Assembly: GCA_964036665.1 (NCBI GenBank)
Contig: OZ038527.1
Coordinates: forward strand, 15,035,835-15,099,834
Source: Gordius sp. MW1
Lineage: Eukaryota > Nematomorpha > Gordioida > Gordea > Gordiidae
Direction: 5' to 3'
Length of the DNA: 64,000 nt
The notes beneath the pieces are model-generated. The model ran no database searches and was not told the origin of the DNA. It was given only the letters and a program-made list of their open reading frames with translations. Of the stretch, positions 1 through 9,848 are shown one piece after another. Positions within the stretch are counted from its first letter, which is position 1, and each line of letters begins with the position of its first letter. The translations under genes were made by a program, and so were the position numbers.

Positions 1-176
1 CGATAATAGCTTTAGTCGACTTAAATTTTGCCCAAATTATACACCAATATTAATGTAAAGAGTAAAAAATATTTGGTTTCTTAATAATAAAATTAAAATG
101 CGCTATGGCTTATCAGTCGTTTTTACCGTTTTGCTCTATTCTTTCTGCACAAACTCATATTAAATTGTTGTTGCAG

Positions 177-347
177 AAAAAAACGATACTCCATTACTTC
201 AGTAAAAAATGTCTGGAAATGAACGCTGACGGTCAAAGTTTAAGAATGGATCTCTGTCATGAAACCCCATTTCAAAAATGGTCCGTGGAAAATTACAAGC
301 ACGACAAAGCTTCAAATGAAATAGTGGACTCTTCCAAAAGCATTTAA
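177..347 (+). CDS. Probable last exon of a GALNT-type glycosyltransferase (partial)
   Basis: Seen: an open frame of 56 codons ends in TAA at 345-347 and follows a good 3' splice site (TTGTTGTTGCAG, AG at 175-176, phase 0). The peptide contains KKCLEMNADGQSLRMDLCHE and then FQKWSVENY. Known: a CL...G..L....C....Q.W pattern is the repeat of ricin-type beta-trefoil lectin domains, which close polypeptide N-acetylgalactosaminyltransferases (Golgi mucin-type O-glycosylation). Inferred: this is the last lectin repeat and C-terminus of such an enzyme, with the catalytic exons before base 1. A second acceptor at 201-202 would shorten the exon in the same frame. Possible poly(A) signals AATAAA lie at 630-635 and 764-769. 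Other QxW lectin proteins remain possible because only one repeat is visible. Confidence 0.5.
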   Translation, partial: KKTILHYFSKKCLEMNADGQSLRMDLCHETPFQKWSVENYKHDKASNEIVDSSKSI

Positions 348-1554
348 GTTTTCCAATTACATTGCACCACTACTGTATGTCCGAAATCTTTGCGAACGCG
401 CGCCATATTTTAATATATTCCTATTTTGTCAAGGTGAATGTGTTCAACGCCCATACTTTTTTGGCATGATTGAAGTTAGGGGGTTTTAGTCATTTAAACT
501 TAAATCTGTCTAAAAAGTGCTTTATCGATATATAATGGGTTTAACGAAATTTTTATAAATATACGAAATATGTATGAAACTTAGCAATATGTTTTATATA
601 TGATTGTTGGTTGTTATTTCCTTTTGTCAAATAAATTTGTAAATAATTTATTTGTTGAAAATTATTGATATATGCCAGGGTTCATAAAAGGTTTTTCAAA
701 TAGAGGTTTTACTTGTTATCGGCTTCGACTTTAAATTTAGGTATTTGTAAATTTTTGTTTTGTAATAAATACATAGACAAAATATGGTGAGCTAAAGATT
801 TTATTAAAAATACAGTAGTGCCCAGACTGACTTTATTAGTAAGTTAATTTATAAGGTTTTATAATGAACATCTATGTACTCGGTATATCTATATATTATA
901 GGCAAGATAATTGGTAATTATTTACAAATTATAATGTTTTCAACCGACCTTCTCAGATTCGATAGGTTTGCAGGAGGTATATCTCATATTGTGGTGAAAT
1001 TATAGTTTTGGGCTTATATAAATTTGTGTATGTGTAAGTGGCAAAAGTCACGCAGGGCACAATAATTTTGTCATAATTTCGAAAAATATTAACGCTCTTT
1101 ATAAATTCATGCGAGCTATTTTTTAAATTTTATAGGTATTTGTACTTTTAAAAATTTGAATTATAAATAGAGGGAGGGTGATACTTTAATTGTTATAAAA
1201 GTGTTGGGGAATCAATGGTTTAATCAATTTTAAATTTAGACTTTAAATATTAAATTGTTTGAATTATGGGGAAAAAAACAAGAATAAACCAACCAATGAA
1301 CAGGGAAATTGAATTTTCGGATAAGTGCCGAGTAGGTTGGAGACTCAGGGCAGTAAACGAGGCACAAGCAAAAGCAGGATGGAGCGAATCTGAGTCTTTA
1401 GCACACGATTAGTAGAAAAATGATTGCGCGAAGATTAATGCTTGATTCTTCTTCGACAACCCTTAGGTCAATATATAATCCTCCAAGAGCATAAGGTCTG
1501 GAAGGCTTGTTTCTTCAGGAGCTATTTCCGTTTCCACATTCAGGACTATCTTAA
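348..1554. other. AT-rich non-coding stretch
   Basis: The first few hundred bases are the likely 3' UTR of the preceding exon, with AATAAA hexamers at 630-635 and 764-769. Beyond that I see no gene or repeat I recognise. A 48-codon open frame at 1266-1412 (+) has no recognisable motif. Confidence 0.5.
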
Positions 1555-1562
1555 GTTCTAGT

Positions 1563-1997
1563 AATAGACTTGATAGACTGCTCATGCCATATGTTGCATA
1601 TGGTTAATCGTGTGTCAAATTTTCCCCCTCTTTTGAAGAGTGCAACTCGTGTATTTTAACCACGTAATTTTGCCCTATAACAGTCAATTTACCTTCCTCA
1701 CTATAAATTAAAACGAACGTCAATAAATTAATATTATACAAAATATTGATGGCGCTATATTATTAAACAAACTTTAATCGCATTTTTTACATTTTTATGT
1801 ATTGTTAATGATATTTATTTTAAAATGCTGTTTGTGATATCTACCCAATTCAATATTTTTTTATTTACCTCTTTAAGATTATTTAATTTGCGAAAATTAC
1901 TAATTTCTATATGATCACCACTTTACCATGTTAACATCAAAATGGTGGTAAAAGGGTACACATTTTGTGCGTTGATGAGCAGTCTATCTAGTCTATG
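1563..1997. mobile_element. Non-autonomous TIR element, 435 bp, perfect 8-bp target duplication
   Basis: Seen: the ends are imperfect inverted repeats of about 23 bp. The left end contains GATAGACTGCTCAT. The right end contains ATGAGCAGTCTATC, its reverse complement. The element is flanked by identical octamers GTTCTAGT at 1555-1562 and 1998-2005. Known: 8-bp target duplications are typical of hAT-superfamily insertions. The interior is AT-rich and has no coding capacity. A longer, more decayed relative with the same ends lies at about 51081-52057. Confidence 0.8.
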
Positions 1998-2005
1998 GTT
2001 CTAGT

Positions 2006-2772
2006 GCAGATACGGGAGGGTGGGTTGGCCGGGTTTTTGATAGCGGAGGTCCATTTAATGTTGGATTGAAGATGGGGCAGATACCAGAGTCTGAACGAGC
2101 CTACGAAGCTGGCGCAGGCTTCAGTTTAAGCTTCCCTTAGTTACATGATGGACTCAGACATATCCTAGGGTAGGGCTGGCCCATGTATGGCCATTACGGT
2201 TTCTGCCAGGCTGATGTTTGTTTGGGCCAAGATTATCCAGTTGTTTTGTCATTCTTGCAACGTGATTGAAGAGGCCATGTTATTGACGTATCCGTTATGC
2301 AAGTCCGCCGCATCGACCGTCCATTTTTGCAAGGCCAAGGTTCCTTTGAGTTTTTTGTCTGCCAGGTCTATCAAGATTGGCTAGTAAAATCAATCCGATA
2401 TTATAGTTAGGACAAGATAAATTTTACAATGTTATTCGTGTTTCTTAGTTGTAATTTTTAAAGTTTCAAATTTACACCTGGATTGTCTGCGACAGAAGCC
2501 ACTATAAATTTTATGGCCAACATAACACTTTTATGGCGAGATTAGCATACATCGTGAAAAATAAAGTAATATCATCGGCCATTAGTTTGGGTTTGTGATC
2601 ATGTCATTTAAAATCTTTTGTGAGATTTTTTGATCATAAGCAGGCAGAGTACTAAATCCCTATTTTTCGGCTCAAACGCCTCCCATAAACATTTTTTGAA
2701 TTTTGGGAGTCCCAACATTAGGATAGGTTTAAAATGAAGGGATATTCTTAAAAATTTTGAAAGGTATTGGAA
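2006..2772. other. Unassigned, partly GC-richer stretch
   Basis: 2006-2400 has a higher GC content than its surroundings and short open frames on both strands, as in a decayed coding repeat, but I recognise no family. 2400-2772 is ordinary AT-rich DNA with nothing identifiable. Confidence 0.3.
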
Positions 2773-2965
2773 TTAGAGATATGCAACGGGCGTTTTTAAG
2801 AAGGTCGGCCCGCCCGTACCCGTTTTTGAAACTTCAAGGCCCGCCCGTAATTTTTTTCAACACTTCAGGCCCGTCCGTAATTTCTCGTCCAAGCCCGTTC
2901 GTAAATTTTTCAGGCCTGTCGAGGCCCGTTTATGAAAATGTCAGGCCCCCTCCCCAAGTTCGTTC
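2773..2965. mobile_element. Solitary GC-rich hAT-like terminus
   Basis: A run of GGCCCGCCCGTA-type repeats, separated by T-rich spacers, follows TAGAGATATGCAACGGGC. That start resembles the ends of the elements at 8112 (TAGAGCCTGCA) and 47850 (TAGAGACCTGCA). The opposite end is not obvious, so this is probably a truncated or decayed copy. 2966-3760, to its right, is very AT-rich and holds nothing I recognise. Confidence 0.4.
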
Positions 2966-3935
2966 AGAAAAATTTTAAATTATTTAAAAAGAAAAATGTG
3001 TGAAATAATTAAGAACTACAATTTTACATTGTAACAAAAAGGAATTAAACTTTATAATAAAAAAATACAAAGCTAGTGAAAACTTACCTATTAAGTTTGT
3101 CATTAAAGTTATTTTCATATACACCTTTATTAAAATTAGATAGAATTAAGTACAATTATTTGACCCCACTAGTTTTAAAAAATATGTTATAGACTTATTT
3201 TAACTTTATAGTTCATTTCATGATTTATAGAAAAAAAGCTATCTAAAAAATTCCTTTCGACTTTAACACTACTAAATTGTCAAAAAAAATTAAGTACTTT
3301 GCAACTTTATGTTTTAAAATTGACATTATAATTATATTTATGTAGTAAGGTTTCTTTATTATTTTATGATAATAGTAATTAAATTTCAATATAGTACTAC
3401 CATTAAATTACTTTAAAAAATTACATGAGAATATTCCACCTTTAACAATTTACTTTTATATGATTAATTTAAGTTAATACACATAAGAAGTTACAATTCA
3501 GTATTACCAATAAATAAAAATACTTTAATAAAATTACCTACATGAGAATATTTTAATAAGCAGTTTACACTGATTCGATTAATTTATATCACTTAATACA
3601 CCTAAGTTTTAGATTAGAACAAAAATGTTAAATTAAATGGCACTAATAGTAATTATGCCAGTAAAATTTGTGATAAAATTAAACACAAAAATTTTGGCAA
3701 TTTAAATAAGTATTTAAACTTAAATATAAAAGAATTTGCGAAGCTATAATCTTAGATCAGTCGGACCCATAAACATTAAAGGAATTTGGGGTCGGACGAA
3801 GTCAAAAAATTAAGACAACCAGCGCTCATAAGCTAGTCTATTTGCGAAAGCAAAGTGCATAAATCCACAGCCATTAAAAACCCTTAAAAGTTTCCACGGC
3901 AATTATGCAAAAATTAAAAGTTGGACACGACAGGA

Positions 3936-3972
3936 CAACCAAAAGCGAGCCCATAAATTGCATAGCAATTAT
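3936..3972 (-). mobile_element. Fragment of a HINE-like element 5' end
   Basis: On the minus strand, ATTGCTATGCAATTTATGGG followed by CTCG is identical to the 5' subterminal repeat of the full elements at 5872 and 56448. The next bases differ from the full-length family, so this is a truncated copy or a second subfamily. Confidence 0.55.
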
Positions 3973-4150
3973 AAGGTATTTTCCAAAGTACTAAATTTAT
4001 TAAATATTAAACATAATGTAAAATTATACACAATAAATAAATAAGAGTATAATCTATTTGGAAAACATTCCGTGGTAGCAATTAAATTATATTTACAAAT
4101 GGTTATACCGATTTTCTGTTTTAAGAAATCGCGAAAGTTATGAATGACAT

Positions 4151-5180
4151 ATAAAGCTGTTAAGAACTAGTTCATTTTGAACTAGTTCACTTTTTTCTGA
4201 ACTTAGAACTTGACTAGTTACCTTCCAAAAAATACTGTGAACTTGAACTAGTTAGTTTTTTTAAGATTGAACTTAAACTAGTTATTTTTTTCAAATTCTG
4301 AACTTAAACTTGAACTATACAATATAATTGAGCTAGTTCATCACAAATATATTATTTAAAATAAATTTATAAGAGGAGTTATTGTTTGTATATGCATCAA
4401 CAATTTGACGTGCATTGTCTTCGCGGTAATCATACAGACATATAGTAACCGCGCATTTTTGATTTTAAAAACACAAAAAAGTTCTTGCTTGTTTTATTGT
4501 CAGCACTTAGTAAGATTTAGCTAATTAATGTGATTTATAAAAGCCTGTAATTTTTGCTCTGAAGTAGGTATAGGAACGAGTATAGAGGTGCATACTCACA
4601 ATGGTTTAGATTTCTTAGATATAAGACGTGATAATTCTAATAAAGAATTAATTGAAGACTATATTAAACTCAATAATACCTCATTTGATATATTTGATGA
4701 ATTTCCAAATCTAAAACATATTTTTATCAAATATTAGGCTTGTCTCCCATCTAGTGCTCCAGTTGAAAGACTTTTTAGTTTGGGAAAACTTATATTTGGA
4801 GATAAGCGTTCTTATTTATTAAATGATAATTTTGAAAACAATATTTTATTAAAGCCCAATTCACATCTACTTTTACATGATTTTTATTATAAATTATAAT
4901 TGTATATTGTTTTTAATAAAGATTTTAAACATTGTATAGTTGATGCTTTTGTCATATATGAATATTTCCTTAAATTAGATTTTCAAATATATAATTAATG
5001 AACTATAAAATTTATTTAAAATTGGATAGGATTCAAAAAAAAAAGATTTTATTCAGGAATCATTTCCTAAAACCCCTTGGATTTGATTTAAACTTTATCA
5101 TATTTAAAAAAATGAACTGAACTTTGAACTGAACTAGTTATTTTTGTAAAATTGAACTATTAACTTGAACTAACAGCTCT
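4151..5180 (+). mobile_element. hAT transposon relic with perfect 8-bp target duplication (copy 1, complete)
   Basis: Seen: identical octamers AATGACAT at 4143-4150 and 5181-5188 flank the element. The ends pair as AAAGCTGTTAAG on the left and AGAGCTGTTAG on the right (reverse complement). Both subterminal regions are packed with GAACTAGTTC/GAACTTGAAC repeats. Remains of a hAT transposase C-terminus lie inside at 4576-4899. The left breakpoint of the ~12.55-kb triplication (4227) falls inside this element, so copies 2 and 3 lack its first 76 bp. The flanks resemble the repeat at 51081-52057, so this hAT apparently jumped into an older repeat. Confidence 0.85.
4576..4899 (+). pseudogene. hAT transposase C-terminal remnant (copy 1)
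   Basis: One frame reads through DFLDIRRDNSNKELIEDY and FDEFPNLKHIFIKY, meets an in-frame TAG at 4735-4737, then continues LPSSAPVERLFSLGKLIFG and KRSYLLNDNFENNILLK to a stop at 4897-4899. Known: xSSAPVERLFS...G.....KRS.L....F is the hallmark of the hAT C-terminal dimerisation domain, which sits at the end of the transposase. The catalytic core upstream is absent, so this is an inactive, internally deleted derivative. The same relic recurs in both other copies of the unit. Confidence 0.85.
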
Positions 5181-5617
5181 AATGACATACTATTTTTTAT
5201 TATTCTTAAGGCTTGTAAGGGTGGGGCAAAAAGTCAATGAATTGCGCAGTTCCAGATTTTGACGTTTTAAGGATATCGGCAGAAGCGAGAGGGTCCTTGT
5301 TTTAGTGAGATAGCGAGTACACCGGAATGAAATCATATGCCAAACAAAATCCATGTTCTTAAAAAGCTAGCGTTTGACCATCAGATCTTTTGCTCGCATA
5401 AACCTCTTTGTTCATAGACTGTGGGTTTGAGGATAGAAAGGAAATTATCCTTGTTCAAAGATCTGTGGGTTTAAACATAGAAGAAAAACCATTTGTTAAA
5501 ATAGTGATGGTCAGCTTGCTTACAGCAGTACGGGGTAGGTAACGAGCATAATTGCAATTGCAGGGGAGTTCATTAGGTTTTTTATTATTATTACGCGTTA
5601 ACAAGTGGCGGCAATTA

Positions 5618-5870
5618 CAGCGTTTACCTAAACTTTTGCACTTCGTATTCCTCTCCTGCACACTAGTAGGAGAGAAAAGGGGCGTTTAACATGAATCGCT
5701 CATTCCTTCTCTCGCCTTCGCATGTAACACACTCCTTCCCCAACCTTACATGTTATTTTGCAACTCATACACCATATTTGCAATTTTTTATAAATTGGTC
5801 GTTTTTTGTATAAATTAGTGAATTTTTTTCAATTTTTTCTAGTACAGTTTAAATTAATTAAACTTAAATT
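5618..5870. repeat. Left arm of a long inverted repeat (copy 1)
   Basis: This arm is the reverse complement of 9049-9312 with roughly 94% identity by eye. Shared landmarks are CAGCGTTTACCTAAAC and CTGCACACTAGTAGGAGAG. The pairing continues past the HINE-like element A1 at about 7725-7800, so A1 was inserted into this arm. The arms enclose about 3.2 kb and may be the ends of a foldback or long-TIR transposon. Confidence 0.8.
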
Positions 5871-6095
5871 AATTGCTATGCAATTTATGGGCTCGTTTTT
5901 TGTTGTCCGTCCGTTGTCTGTCCGTCCGTTACCCTCCCTATCTATTTGCATTGGGTATATTAGGTTATCGCTTTTTTAAATTAATGCATGAGAAAGAGGT
6001 GCCCCACCCCTCATCTCTATCTCCCTCGCTGTGTTATTTTTAATTGCTATGCATACTATCTCCCGGTGTGTTATATATAAGATTTGTTAAATTAT

Positions 6096-6345
6096 CTATT
6101 ATATAAACATAAATAAAAGTTGGTTACTTTTAATTGCTATGCAATTTAACTAGTTATATAATAAACATAAATAAAAGTTGTTTACTTTTATTTGCTATGC
6201 AATTTAACTAGTTTTTGTTATATAATAAACATAGATAAAAGTTGTTTACTTTTAATGCTATGCAATTTAACTAATTATATAATAAACATAAATAAAAGTT
6301 GTTTACTTTTAATTGCTATGCAATTTAACTAGTTTTGGGGTTAGA
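6096..6345 (+). repeat. Minisatellite 1 of element A1 (~60-bp units)
   Basis: About four tandem units contain ATAATAAACATAAATAAAAG, then GTTGTTTACTTTTA and ATTGCTATGCAATTTAACTA. Each unit therefore repeats the core of the element's own 5' subterminal motif (ATTGCTATGCAATTTA). One further unit is embedded in the second array at about 6563-6620. Confidence 0.8.
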
Positions 6346-6353
6346 ATCCCGGA

Positions 6354-7320
6354 GTTTTTTTTGACTCTTATGATTGTTCTTGTTACTATCATTGATAATA
6401 AGAATTTTTGGCCGTCCGCTGGCTGCTGACCAATGAAAAAAATGACCATTGGCCAAAATGTGAATCGAAATTATTTTTTTCGTTTTTTTTGACTATTATG
6501 ATTGTTCCTGTTTCTACCATTGCTATTATGACTTTTTGGCCGTCCGCTGGCTGCTGACCAATGTTATATAATAAACATAAATAAAAGTTGTTTACTTCTA
6601 ATTGCTATGCAATTTAACTAGTTCTTGGGTTAGAATCCCGGAGTTTTTTTGACTCTTATGATTGTTCTTGTTACTATCATTGATAATAAGACTTTTTGGC
6701 CGTCCGTTGGCTGCTGACCAATGAAAAAAATGACCATTGGCCAAAATGTGAATCCGAGTTTATTTTTTCGTTTTTATTTGACTATTATGATTGTTCCTGT
6801 TACTACCATTGCTATTATGACTTTTTGGCCGTCCGCTGGCTCCTGACCGATGGAAAAAATGACCATTGGCCAAAATGTGAATCGAAATTATTTTTTTCGT
6901 TTTTTTTGACTATTATGATTGTTCCTGTTCCTACCATTGCTATTATGACTTTTTGGCCGTCCGCTGGCTGCTGACCAATGGAATAAAATGACCATTGGCC
7001 AAAATGTGATTCGAAAACTTTTTTTTCGTTTTTTTTGACTATTATGAATTTATATCCGCTTTACCGTGTCCTGGCTGCTGACCAATGGAAAAAAATGACC
7101 ATTGGCCAAAATGTGATTCGAAAATTTTTTTTTCGTTTTTTTTACTCTTATGAATGTATATCCACTTTTACCGTGTGCTGGCTGCTGACCAATGGAAAAA
7201 AATGACCATTGGCCAAAGTGAGCATCAAAATTTTTTTTTCCGTTTTTTTTGGCTATCATTGACTTATAGAGTATCTGTTGGTACTGACCAATATAGAAAA
7301 AGTGACCATTGGCCAAATTT
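6354..7320 (+). repeat. Minisatellite 2 of element A1 (~100-130-bp units with hairpin)
   Basis: Seven tandem units occur, each with GGCTGCTGACCAATGG, an A-run and ATGACCATTGGCC. CCAATGG and CCATTGG are complementary and can form a 7-bp hairpin. Units at the left carry TTTTTGGCCGTCCGCTGG. Units at the right carry TTTTACCGTGTCCTGG, so two subtypes are segregated along the array. Confidence 0.85.
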
Positions 7321-8111
7321 TTGATTTTTTTATTAAAAATTGTTCAAATTCAACAAAAAATTTCTCCCAACAATTCTGCAAATTCTTAACATTGTGTTGT
7401 TTTATAATATAATGTTTGTTAGACCCATAATCTCTAAAGGCCATAAAAACTAATGTAATACGCAACTAGATGCAAACACTAAATCTAACCCTAACCCTTG
7501 CCTTACATTTTGCCTATAATGGAAAATTTGTGTAAATAATTAATTAATCATTAGGCATTTAATACCCCCCTGTAGGCATTCTCGCCCCTTCCCACCTTTC
7601 TCGCCCATAAATTGCATAGCAAATATGATACATTTATACGAAGTACAGATGAGTCGTCCCCCCTTCCCTTCCCCTCTTCCCTTCCCTTCTCCCCCTTCCC
7701 ACGAGGGCCGAAGGCCCGAGTTTTTTTTTTAATGATCAATTTTTTTAATTTAAAGTTTATTCAACCTTAAAAATAAAATTTTGTCATGTATACGTTTATT
7801 GTCGAAAAAATAATGTAAAATACAATAAAATATGAATATTGTAAAACAAAAGAAATGCATGTAAATTTTAATAATCAATATATTCATTATTCAAACACGG
7901 GTCAATTATCTTTTTACATGGGAAAAATAGTTTCAACAATCTTCTGAAGTAATCTAACGATTAATGTACTATTATTGTATATGTAAAAATAATTTTATAA
8001 AATACCAAAATAATGAACAAATTTAGACGAGAAAAAAATTATGAAAGGCGCAGGGTCAGTTACAAGAGTTCCCAAAACACATTTAACAGTAAATAAGGGG
8101 TGAGGTACATG

Positions 8112-8817
8112 TAGAGCCTGCACGGGCCGCCTTAAGCTCGACCTTGCCCGAGCCCGGCCCGACCCGATTGGGCTTCGGGCCGGGCTCTGACAGAATTTAA
8201 TAAAACAATCGGGCCTCGGGTCGGGTTTGATGGGGCGGCCCGACCCGAGGCTCGAGCCCGGCCCGAATTGACTAAAGCAAACTTATTTTTTTAATAAAAT
8301 ATGATTTAAACTAACTCAACTCGATATTAAATAGTTATCTTCATACACCATACATAATATAGCTTCCAAACTTTAGCTTTTTCCCCCTGTCTATTAAAAT
8401 ATTTTGACCTAAATTGCTAATCGTATTGTAGTATTTAAATATATTTCTATAGCTGTTACTTTAGAAATAAAATAAGGAAATATTTTAAAAAGTTTTTTAT
8501 TTGGGACTGTTAGATAAAACATATTTTATAAAGTTAGATATCCAGTTTTAAATTATTAGCTAAATAAATTGTAGCGAGTGAAAATAAAATTTTATTCAAA
8601 CTTATCCCAGTTTTAAATTACGAGTAACAATTTAATGCAATTTATATGATAAAACAATTTTCAAAAATTTAAAAATAAATTTTTAAAATTTTCAATTTGA
8701 AAAATCGGGTTCGGGTCGGGCCAAAAAAAGTTGTTCGGGCTCGGGTCGGGCAAAATAACTGAGACGTCGGGCTCGGGCCGGGCTCGGGCAAAAAAAATTT
8801 CATTATGCAGGGCTCTA
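8112..8817. mobile_element. GC-ended hAT-like non-autonomous element (copy 1)
   Basis: The ends are TAGAGCCTGCA on the left and TGCAGGGCTCTA on the right, inverted with one base missing. Both subterminal regions are dense in CGGGC/GCCCG repeats (for example GGGCTCGGGCCGGGCTCGGG), around an AT-rich core without coding capacity. The flanking octamers are only partly alike (GGTACATG and GCTACGTA), so a target duplication is uncertain. Confidence 0.6.
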
Positions 8818-9048
8818 GCTACGTACATGCCACATGCCAAATAGGGAGACGGAAAGAGTTAGTGAAATTAGATTTTCATCCAGGAAATATACTATAATAT
8901 ACACCATGTTTTATTAAAGCCGTTAACAAAAAATTTACCAAAAAAATTATATAAATAATGAAAATCACGACAATAAACGTATACATGACAAAATTTCATT
9001 TTTAAGGGTGAATAAACTTTAAATAAAAAAAAATAGTCATTAAAAAAA

Positions 9049-9312
9049 TTTAAGTTTAATTAACTTAAACTATACTAGAAAAAATTTGAAAAATTTCACT
9101 AATTTATACAAAAAACGACCATTTTATAAAAAAGTGCAAAATATGGTGTATGAGTTGCTAAATAACATGTAAGGTTGGGGAAGGAGTGTGTTACATGCGA
9201 AGGGGAGAGAAGGAATGAGCGATTCATGTTAAACGCTATGATGATTACCCCTTTTCTCTCCTACTAGTGTGCAGGAGAAAAATACGAAGTGCAAAAGTTT
9301 AGGTAAACGCTG
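9049..9312. repeat. Right arm of the long inverted repeat (copy 1)
   Basis: Reverse complement of 5618-5870. It carries no HINE-like insertion and so shows the empty site: CTTAAATTTTTTTAATG on the minus strand, where the left arm has element A1. It has a few extra bases near 9238-9249 compared with the left arm. Confidence 0.8.
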
Positions 9313-9325
9313 TATAAGGCACAAG

Positions 9326-9483
9326 CATGGGTGTAGCCAGGGGGTGGCAGGGAGGGGCTGCTGCCCCCTTTAAAATAAAAATCCTTAAAGATTTAACATA
9401 ATTATGGCTAAAGTTTCAAATCATTTTGCCCCTCCTTGAGTCGTTATTGCCGCCCTCTAAATCCAATCATGGTTACGCCCATG
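9326..9483. mobile_element. 158-bp MITE with CATGGG(T/C)GTA ends (copy 1)
   Basis: Left end CATGGGTGTAGCC. The right end read in reverse complement is CATGGGCGTAACC. The interior is GC-rich at its ends (GGGTGGCAGGGAGGGGC). A related copy lies at 61008-61162. It sits just outside the right arm of the long inverted repeat. Confidence 0.6.
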
Positions 9484-9848
9484 GGCACGCACAAGGCACA
9501 TCGTCAAAGGCCTTCAGAAATGAGAATTTGTTACCAGATAATGTAGACCGAGGTTGTGGCTAGGAAAATCTCCAGCCCTCGGGTCCCTAACGTGATTAGC
9601 GTTTAATCCTCTGCAGAAGCGGCAATATAAAAAATTATAAGATCATGCCAACAATTTTGAGTGTTTGCTTCCAAGAAAAGATAGTGAACTTTGACAAAGT
9701 CCTTCCATATATGGAAGGTTTCAGGCTGTATAGTAAATGAGAAAATTAGATGATCATTTAATGGTTGCGATAAAAAGTTTTAAGGGAGATCGAAGCTAAT
9801 GAGTAGGGTAACCCCCTAATATTGTTGGGAGAGAGGAAACATTTATTA

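Larger units (their letters stand above)
5872..7720 (+). mobile_element. HINE-like (Helentron-type non-autonomous) element A1, copy 1
   Basis: Seen: the 5' end is ATTGCTATGCAATTTATGGG plus CTCG. An inverted copy (GCCCATAAATTGCATAGC) lies at 7603-7623, about 100 bp before the 3' end. The 3' end is a pyrimidine-rich stretch, then a GC hairpin (GGGCC-GAA-GGCCC, 7705-7717), then GAG and a T-run. The middle holds two minisatellites. There is no target duplication; the insertion lies in a T-run. Known: subterminal inverted repeats, internal tandem repeats, a 3' stem-loop and insertion at T's are the layout of DINE-1/HINE elements mobilised by Helentrons. No coding frame is credible; the short frames are read-through of the repeats. 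Confidence 0.7.

Noticed and set aside
5455-5661. 68-codon frame (minus) present in all three unit copies
   Set aside because: It is preserved only because the unit is triplicated. There is no motif, and part of it lies in a long inverted repeat.
7050-7316. Repeated open frames with peptides such as MANGHFFYIGQ across all HINE-like copies
   Set aside because: They are translations of the ~100-130-bp minisatellite and lie in several frames and both strands. They show repeat periodicity, not protein conservation.
7488-7500. CTAACCCTAACCC, resembling telomere repeats
   Set aside because: Only about two units, inside the mobile element and repeated with it. Not evidence of a telomere.
5618-9312. 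CRISPR-like or prokaryotic array
   Set aside because: The repeats are long, transposon-derived and lack regular spacers. The window is clearly eukaryotic.
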